DNA of 64,000 bases, taken from NCBI GenBank assembly GCA_013215385.1, contig JABSOY010000019.1, positions 1-64,000 of the forward strand, written 5' to 3'. Source of the stretch: Colwellia sp. GTDB lineage: Bacteria > Pseudomonadota > Gammaproteobacteria > Enterobacterales > Alteromonadaceae. The position numbers and the translations under genes were made by a program. The notes beneath the pieces were generated by a model, which did no database searches, was not told the origin of the DNA, and saw only the letters and a program-made list of their open reading frames with translations. Shown one piece after another: positions 58,946-64,000 of the stretch (its first letter is position 1; each line of letters opens with the position of its first letter).

Positions 58946-59406
58946 TGCTTAAATGGTTAATAATAACATTGGTAGCTATCGTCGTTTTCACTACATTATT
59001 ATTAGGTTTAGGCTATTTATTAAAAGAACATGAAACGGCTACTACGCTGCTAAAACAAGAGCTTGACCAACAACGAGCACAGATAAAAGCGAAGGAAATA
59101 AGAAAACAAGCAAAGTTCAAATCTACAATTTATCGGCCTCTAAGCAATGCCTCATTACCCCTTAAAGAATCATTAGGTCCTAATAAACAGCAAATTCTTC
59201 TTGAAAACTTAATATGTACTTCCACAAAACAATGTATCCTTATCGATATTCAATTTGAAGATTTAAGTTGTGTTTTTGCCATTAATACCATTGGTGCCTC
59301 TCTCTTGGCAAAAGTAGCCGGTGATTTTAGTTCGGTAGGAAAATGCCCTGATTACCCCCCAAATAGCCAATTGAGTTGTGAATTGAATATTTGTAGCTAT
59401 CAGTAA
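58945..59406 (+). CDS. hypothetical membrane-anchored protein
   Basis: A 153-aa protein with one N-terminal membrane helix (about 3-24), a short coiled coil (28-58) and a periplasmic domain with six cysteines (LICTSTKQCIL, LSCVF, GKCPDYPP, LSCELNICSY), probably disulfide-bonded. Coupled by overlap to the DUF4136 gene. Not recognised. Confidence 0.72.
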   Translation: MLKWLIITLVAIVVFTTLLLGLGYLLKEHETATTLLKQELDQQRAQIKAKEIRKQAKFKSTIYRPLSNASLPLKESLGPNKQQILLENLICTSTKQCILIDIQFEDLSCVFAINTIGASLLAKVAGDFSSVGKCPDYPPNSQLSCELNICSYQ

Positions 59407-59535
59407 CTTGCTCGACATTAAAGATAAAAAAATAAAGTTACCCTTAGTGGTTGTTATTCTGCTCTATTAAGCGTTTATTCTATAACCTATTCATTTATGT
59501 AATTAACATAAGAAGAGGTTAATTTGAATGGATAA

Positions 59536-59919
59536 GTGGAGTTGCACAAAATAGCTGAGTATAATGTTGATTCAATTAACAGAGATAATAATTTTATGAC
59601 TTTTCCAAACGATGAAACCGGCCAAATATTGACTGAAATGCAAGATGCGGGCATTGATTTAACCGTTATTCATCCAGTGGTGTTCTTTCAATTGTTTGAG
59701 AAAAAAGAACAAGCACAAGCAATGGCTGATTACCTAGCTGAAAATGCACCCGAGATGGCATTATCGATTCAGCCAGATGAAACACCTAATGTGTGGGACT
59801 TAGACTGTACTGTGAAGATGCTGCCTTGTTACGACGCAATTGTTGCACAAGAGGCGCAGTTCGAACAAATAGCGGGTAAGTACAATGGCTATAATGATGG
59901 CTGGGGCATTGAGGCCTAA
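59536..59919 (+). CDS. RraB-like ribonuclease E regulator family protein
   Basis: 127 aa from the GTG at 59536, or 107 from the ATG at 59596, which has AGAGAT about 9 bp upstream. It fits the RraB fold, with an acidic sequence, LTEMQDAGIDLTVIHPV and the C-terminal YNDGWGIEA (YDGWG in E. coli RraB). RraB binds RNase E and inhibits it; whether this divergent copy does so is open. An eight-codon frame with a good ribosome site (59528-59554) overlaps the upstream GTG. Confidence 0.7.
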   Translation: MELHKIAEYNVDSINRDNNFMTFPNDETGQILTEMQDAGIDLTVIHPVVFFQLFEKKEQAQAMADYLAENAPEMALSIQPDETPNVWDLDCTVKMLPCYDAIVAQEAQFEQIAGKYNGYNDGWGIEA

Positions 59920-60076
59920 GCTGCAAAGCTGACATATTTAGTTACTTGCAAAACTTAATAACAATCTTACAAAAATAAACATCTTATCAACACTTGTAAA
60001 ACAGAGTATAGGGAACTTTTCAATAATAATAGCTCCATCTTAATCCACACAGGGTTAACAACTAAGGACTGTTACT

Positions 60077-60688
60077 ATGAAACTCTCAAGCTCTCTTACT
60101 GCACTATTATTAACACTTTCAGCAAGTACGTTTTCGACTACTGCATTTGCCGATACCGATTTAGAATCCCCACATACCGTTGGTTTACAAGCTGCCGGCG
60201 GCGGTATTGAATATAAAGGCAAAGATACCGATAATGAAGGTGTTGCTCTGAGTTATCTTTATTACAATTATCAATTTGCACCTAGCTATTATTTTGAAGT
60301 TGCTTTGGTGGGTGCAGAAGATATTGATGATTGGGAATGCAAAGAAAATGCAGAAAGTAGCTGGGAATGCGTATCAGATTACGATAATAAGTTTGAACTA
60401 CAAGCTGATAACTTTGAATACAACGCCGTTGTTTTAGCATTAAAAACGGATTTATCCTTATCAAAGCGTAATCGCTTATATGTCAAAGTTGGCGCAGCAT
60501 TTTATGATTATCAAATTGATTTAGACCATGTCAGTATTGCTGACGAAGATGGGGCTGGCTTGTTTATAGAAGCAGGTTGGGAATATCGTTGGGATAACGG
60601 TTTTGGGCTTAATACCAGTTTACAATATCAAGATGCCGGCGACTTAGAAATGGATACTTTTAATGTTGGTGTAAGCTACTCATTTTAA
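60077..60688 (+). CDS. outer-membrane beta-barrel protein
   Basis: A 203-aa protein with a signal peptide (1-25, ends AFA) and a small barrel of about eight amphipathic strands ending VSYSF, with the C-terminal Phe needed for outer-membrane insertion. Two cysteines (WECKEN, WECVSD) lie in a loop and may pair. No specific family named. Followed by a hairpin that also serves the converging TRIC gene. Confidence 0.8.
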   Translation: MKLSSSLTALLLTLSASTFSTTAFADTDLESPHTVGLQAAGGGIEYKGKDTDNEGVALSYLYYNYQFAPSYYFEVALVGAEDIDDWECKENAESSWECVSDYDNKFELQADNFEYNAVVLALKTDLSLSKRNRLYVKVGAAFYDYQIDLDHVSIADEDGAGLFIEAGWEYRWDNGFGLNTSLQYQDAGDLEMDTFNVGVSYSF

Positions 60689-60740
60689 GGTATTACTGTA
60701 AAAAATTTATGGTATTGCGACTTTATTTAACACAGTACCA

Positions 60741-61370
60741 TTATTTTTTTTCTTCTTTTTCGATAATTTGAAATGCAGGAAGAGAAACTCGCCAATAAAT
60801 AGCGGCCAATCTAAGTGATAGCGCTCCTACTATTGCGGTAATTAAAGCAATATCTTCAGGCCATCCTAAATATTGAAATAGTGCAAATAAACTGCCACCT
60901 AATATTGCTGCTGTTGCGTAAATTTCTTGCCGTAAAATCATTGGAATTACATTACATAGCACATCACGGATCATCCCGCCGGCAACACCTGTAATAGTAC
61001 CCATTATCACAGCCACGGTTACAGGAAAACCTAAACTTAAAGCTTTTTCTGTACCTAAGACCGCAAAGAGAGCTAAGCCAAAGGCATCTGCAATTAATAA
61101 AAAACGTTTAGGGATAAGTTTAGGGCGGCGAATAATAAGAATGGTTAAAACGGCGGTAACTAAAATAACGTAAAGATAAATAGGGTTAGCGACCCAGAAA
61201 ACGGTGGTATCAAGAATTATATCTCGAATGGTACCGCCACCAATAGCGGTTACCGACGCCAATACAACAACACCAAATGGATCAAGTTTATAACGTCCTG
61301 CCATTAAGGCACCCGATAGGGCAAAAACGACGATACCAAATAAATCTAACCAATAAAGTAATTCATTCAT
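60741..61370 (-). CDS. trimeric intracellular cation (TRIC) channel-family protein
   Basis: A 209-aa inner-membrane protein with seven helices in two related UPF0126 repeats (about 5-90 and 92-175). The glycine-rich motifs SVTAIGGGTIRDIIL and GTITGVAGGMIRDVL mark both repeats, as in YicG/YadS, the bacterial homologues of TRIC potassium channels. It starts 8 bp after the CbiB-like gene stop and is in its operon. Confidence 0.9.
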   Translation of the reverse strand: MNELLYWLDLFGIVVFALSGALMAGRYKLDPFGVVVLASVTAIGGGTIRDIILDTTVFWVANPIYLYVILVTAVLTILIIRRPKLIPKRFLLIADAFGLALFAVLGTEKALSLGFPVTVAVIMGTITGVAGGMIRDVLCNVIPMILRQEIYATAAILGGSLFALFQYLGWPEDIALITAIVGALSLRLAAIYWRVSLPAFQIIEKEEKK

Positions 61371-61378
61371 TTTATGCC

Positions 61379-62362
61379 TTAGCCATTGAGGTTTAAAGAA
61401 TAAGTAAATAGTGCCAGTAAAGCTAAAAATAAAAAGCTGAAATAGAATATTTGACTAATACGTTTACTGGCATGAATAATATCGGTCGCCTGTGGCTGGC
61501 GTCCATGATCATTGAAACTTATTTTTCTAAGTTTACTGTCTTGATACATAGCGACGCCACCCAGTTTAATCTCTAATGATAAAGCAAATAAACTTAACGG
61601 ATAATTATTATTTAATTGGAAGAAATAAGTTCGGCTCAGTCGTGAATATAAGGTGAAGTTTTTACCTATACAGCTAAATAATAATAGCAATGAAAAAATA
61701 CGATTGGGTAGCCATTGCACCACATTGACTAAAAAGGCGATGCTATGGCCAAAAGGTTGAAAATGCTTTTGTTTGTTGTTCCAGCTATAGTGCATTTCAA
61801 TCAATAGTCGCGCACATAGTGCAGCAAGAGGGCCTAAGATTAAGAAGATAAAACTGATGGTGAATAGGTTTTGCATTGCCCTAAGTAGCAACATTTCAAT
61901 ACAGCTTTTCGATAAACCCAAAGAAGATAGCTGTTGCGTATCACGTAATACCCATGGATTTAGCAATTGCTTTGCTTCAAAGTTTTTGTTGGCGACAATC
62001 AGTTTGGCAATTTCTTTACTGGTTTTTGATAAATGTAAATTCCCTAATGCTAAATAAAGTAAAAATCCCTGCCAAAGCCAAGCGGCAGCAACAAACGATT
62101 CAAACAACCAAAGAATTATAAGCAAAGGTGTTAAGGTGACTAAAATTGCAATTAAACCAGAAATACTACGTTGGCGAGCACTGTTATTGCTTTTATTCAC
62201 CTTGCTGGCGAGTTGGTCGCAAAATAGACGAAAAAACCGTAGTGGTTCATGACTCGCTAAATATGACGCTAAAAACTTAACCATAATCACACCATAAAGG
62301 ACGACTATAGAATAAGTAAATGGACTGATTTCAATTAAATTCATTACGTTTTTAGCGGTCAT
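61379..62362 (-). CDS. CobD/CbiB-family membrane protein, divergent
   Basis: A 327-aa protein with about five or six membrane helices and the CbiB-type segments GPLAALCARLLIEMHY, FGHSIAFLVNVVQWLPNRIF, LEIKLGGVAMY and GRQPQATDI. The N-terminal D-x3-GDP-x2-HP motif of true CbiB (adenosylcobinamide-phosphate synthase) is missing, and no cobalamin genes are nearby. A role other than B12 assembly is possible. It lies 8 bp after mtnN, a position also seen in relatives. Confidence 0.7.
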   Translation of the reverse strand: MTAKNVMNLIEISPFTYSIVVLYGVIMVKFLASYLASHEPLRFFRLFCDQLASKVNKSNNSARQRSISGLIAILVTLTPLLIILWLFESFVAAAWLWQGFLLYLALGNLHLSKTSKEIAKLIVANKNFEAKQLLNPWVLRDTQQLSSLGLSKSCIEMLLLRAMQNLFTISFIFLILGPLAALCARLLIEMHYSWNNKQKHFQPFGHSIAFLVNVVQWLPNRIFSLLLLFSCIGKNFTLYSRLSRTYFFQLNNNYPLSLFALSLEIKLGGVAMYQDSKLRKISFNDHGRQPQATDIIHASKRISQIFYFSFLFLALLALFTYSLNLNG

Positions 62363-62370
62363 AGTTTTTA

Positions 62371-63081
62371 TTAATTTAACTTTTTACCTTGTAAGGCAAC
62401 CAGCATGTTTTCAACTAGCTGAGATGAATTTACCGAAGCGGTTTCTAAATAAGCTTCAAATGACGTCGGTGATTCTTTACCTGCAATATCAGACATCGAA
62501 CGAATAACGACAAAGGGTATGTTAAATTGATGACAAGTCTGCGCGATCGCAGCACCTTCCATTTCTACGGCGGCCATGCTTGGGAAATTTGCTCGTGCTT
62601 TAGCAATATCATCGTCGGCGGTCATAAAGGTATCACCTGTGGTGATTAAGCCGAGTAAGGTTTGAATGTTTTCTAATTCAGCAACGCCTGCTTGTGCAGC
62701 TGTCACTAAAACAGGGTGAGGAATATAAGCTGCTGGGTTTGCAGGCAACTGGCCAATTTCATAGCCAAAAGCGGTTACATCAACATCGTGATAACGAACT
62801 TCTGAGCTAATCACGATATCGCCAACTTTTAGAGATTGCTCAAAGCCGCCAGCAGAGCCGGTATTAACCACATAATCAGGTTGAAACTTGTCAATTAACA
62901 TCGCTGTTGCTAATGCCGCCGCTACTTTACCAATGCCTGACTGAACGATAACAACTGTCGTACCGTTAAGTTGACCTTGATAAAAGGTATAACCCGCATA
63001 TTCTGTTGTTGTTGCATTTGTTAGTTTTGCTTTTAAAATAGCAACTTCTGGCTCCATTGCGCCAATTATTCCAGCTTTCAT
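62371..63081 (-). CDS. mtnN: 5'-methylthioadenosine/S-adenosylhomocysteine nucleosidase
   Basis: A 236-aa enzyme that cleaves adenine from MTA, SAH and 5'-deoxyadenosine (E. coli is 232 aa). Marks: [12 protein letters not shown] (catalytic Glu), [22 protein letters not shown], and [11 protein letters not shown] and SDIAGKES with the catalytic Asp. It is the first gene of a three-gene minus-strand operon with the CbiB-like and TRIC genes. Confidence 0.95.
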   Translation of the reverse strand: MKAGIIGAMEPEVAILKAKLTNATTTEYAGYTFYQGQLNGTTVVIVQSGIGKVAAALATAMLIDKFQPDYVVNTGSAGGFEQSLKVGDIVISSEVRYHDVDVTAFGYEIGQLPANPAAYIPHPVLVTAAQAGVAELENIQTLLGLITTGDTFMTADDDIAKARANFPSMAAVEMEGAAIAQTCHQFNIPFVVIRSMSDIAGKESPTSFEAYLETASVNSSQLVENMLVALQGKKLN

Positions 63082-63183
63082 ATGATTATCTTTTAGGTAA
63101 ATAAGTAAGTTATTGTGAAATTATACCCTAATGCAATGTTAAATCAGCTTTAAAATTATTATTTGCCGGCTTCTTATTCATAA

Positions 63184-63861
63184 CTAGTCTAGCTTTTCAT
63201 TTAAGGCACTGGCTAATTGTTCTACCCAGCCATCAAATACAGCTTTTATACTATCAATATTACTGGCTTGGTTGTCGACATTCATTTCGTCACTTTTACT
63301 ATTGATAATAATAGCAACTAATCCGTTACCGGTATTGGCATCAACAAATTCGGCTTCTAAACTTGCTTCGCCAATAACTGCTTTTTGGTCAGTGGCTAAT
63401 CGATAAGCACCTTCTCCAGCATTTAGAACAATACGAAAGGGTAAGATGTCGAGCACTTCAAACTCGGGTGATTTTTCCTCGAGGTTGGTCAAGGCTAGTC
63501 TGATTAATAATGAATCTTTCGTCCCTTTAGGAACTATTTGGTATTTATCGGCTAGTTTATCTTTTAGCAGTTGTTCAAAATAAGCATTCAGTGCTACTTG
63601 TTTACTTTTATCTTTTATATGAGTGGGTTTCGTTGCATCTAACCATAATTCTACTGGCGCAATAGCAATGCTTTTGTAGCTTTGTAACGTTGCAAGAGTG
63701 ATATTTTTCTTCGCTCTAACCCAAGAGTTATCCATACGCGGGTTCGGTTTGAATAAATGGTAATCGTTGAGGAAACCAGACTTTGAATCAGGTAGTTGCA
63801 AACGGTTACTACAGCCCGAAAGTAGGGCAATAGTCGTCAGTAAAAAAAATGTTGTTTTCAT
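63184..63861 (-). CDS. DUF3313-type lipoprotein
   Basis: About 225 aa from the ATG at 63861, which gives a clean lipoprotein signal (KTTFFLLTTIALLSGC, Cys17); a frame extension to 63921 has no sense as signal. The mature part fits DUF3313: FKPNPRMDNSWVRA, SIAIAPVELWLDA, LKDKLADKYQIV. Function unknown. Single gene at the window end. Confidence 0.8.
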   Translation of the reverse strand: MKTTFFLLTTIALLSGCSNRLQLPDSKSGFLNDYHLFKPNPRMDNSWVRAKKNITLATLQSYKSIAIAPVELWLDATKPTHIKDKSKQVALNAYFEQLLKDKLADKYQIVPKGTKDSLLIRLALTNLEEKSPEFEVLDILPFRIVLNAGEGAYRLATDQKAVIGEASLEAEFVDANTGNGLVAIIINSKSDEMNVDNQASNIDSIKAVFDGWVEQLASALNEKLD

Positions 63862-64000
63862 ATTAATAGCGCTATTTAGATGTAGATTATGGCGAAACAG
63901 TATCATAGTAATTTCTACCAAATGGTTACAATTTGTTTTCTAGCGCAGCTGAAATTGACAAGTATTAATATTATATTGGCAGCTAAAGCATTGGCACAAA

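Overview
The window looks like chromosome of a marine gammaproteobacterium of the order Alteromonadales, probably Colwelliaceae (Colwellia or Thalassotalea type). This is an inference from the AT-rich composition, the cold-marine flavour of the proteins (two chemoreceptors, a CadC/TolB-type regulator, a GH20 lipoprotein) and Alteromonadales-like neighbourhoods such as uvrA divergent from an MFS gene with ssb nearby, and anmK-mepM divergent from tyrS. There is no sign of phage, insertion sequence, CRISPR or tRNA.

Layout. 1-105: the 3' end of a 5S rRNA gene and its terminator. 215-14774: a surface polysaccharide locus. Twelve minus-strand genes run from 13990 down to 1344. The distal four form a pglF-pglE-pglD-pglC set, which makes UDP-N,N'-diacetylbacillosamine and loads it on undecaprenyl phosphate. 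Upstream of them lie five glycosyltransferases, a Wzy/EpsG-like polymerase, a Wzx flippase and an acetyltransferase; a serine-acetyltransferase-like gene diverges from the cluster. 15082-17783: a probable Fur-controlled unit of outer-membrane porin, exported FMN-binding protein and PepSY-type membrane protein, a plausible extracytoplasmic flavin redox or iron system. 17851-26662: a GH20 hexosaminidase lipoprotein, a TlpA-like thioredoxin, a carboxymuconolactone-decarboxylase-family protein, a PEGA/SUMF1 protein and a spermidine-synthase-like pair.

27059-37254 is the most interesting part. It is a RiPP locus with a 57-aa microviridin/graspetide-type precursor (leader PFFSNFLE, double glycine, core TMKYPSD), two MvdC/MvdD-type ATP-grasp ligases, a C39-peptidase ABC exporter and an HlyD-type adaptor. 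A second, previously untracked 48-aa peptide has a bacteriocin-like leader ending VSGS. The transcription units of exporter, precursor plus ligases, and adaptor each start with the same three-block upstream element, so they look co-regulated. The two peptide genes also share a 5' leader motif. A membrane-anchored CadC/TolB regulator and small membrane protein genes sit at the downstream edge.

37512-64000 is mainly housekeeping: uvrA, a YajR-like MFS gene, a GreA/GreB-like factor, fadH, chemoreceptors, pssA, ssb, anmK, mepM, tyrS, an RraB-like protein, a TRIC channel, a CbiB-like protein, mtnN, and several lipoproteins. One exported-protein gene (51131-51768) is split by an apparent frameshift.
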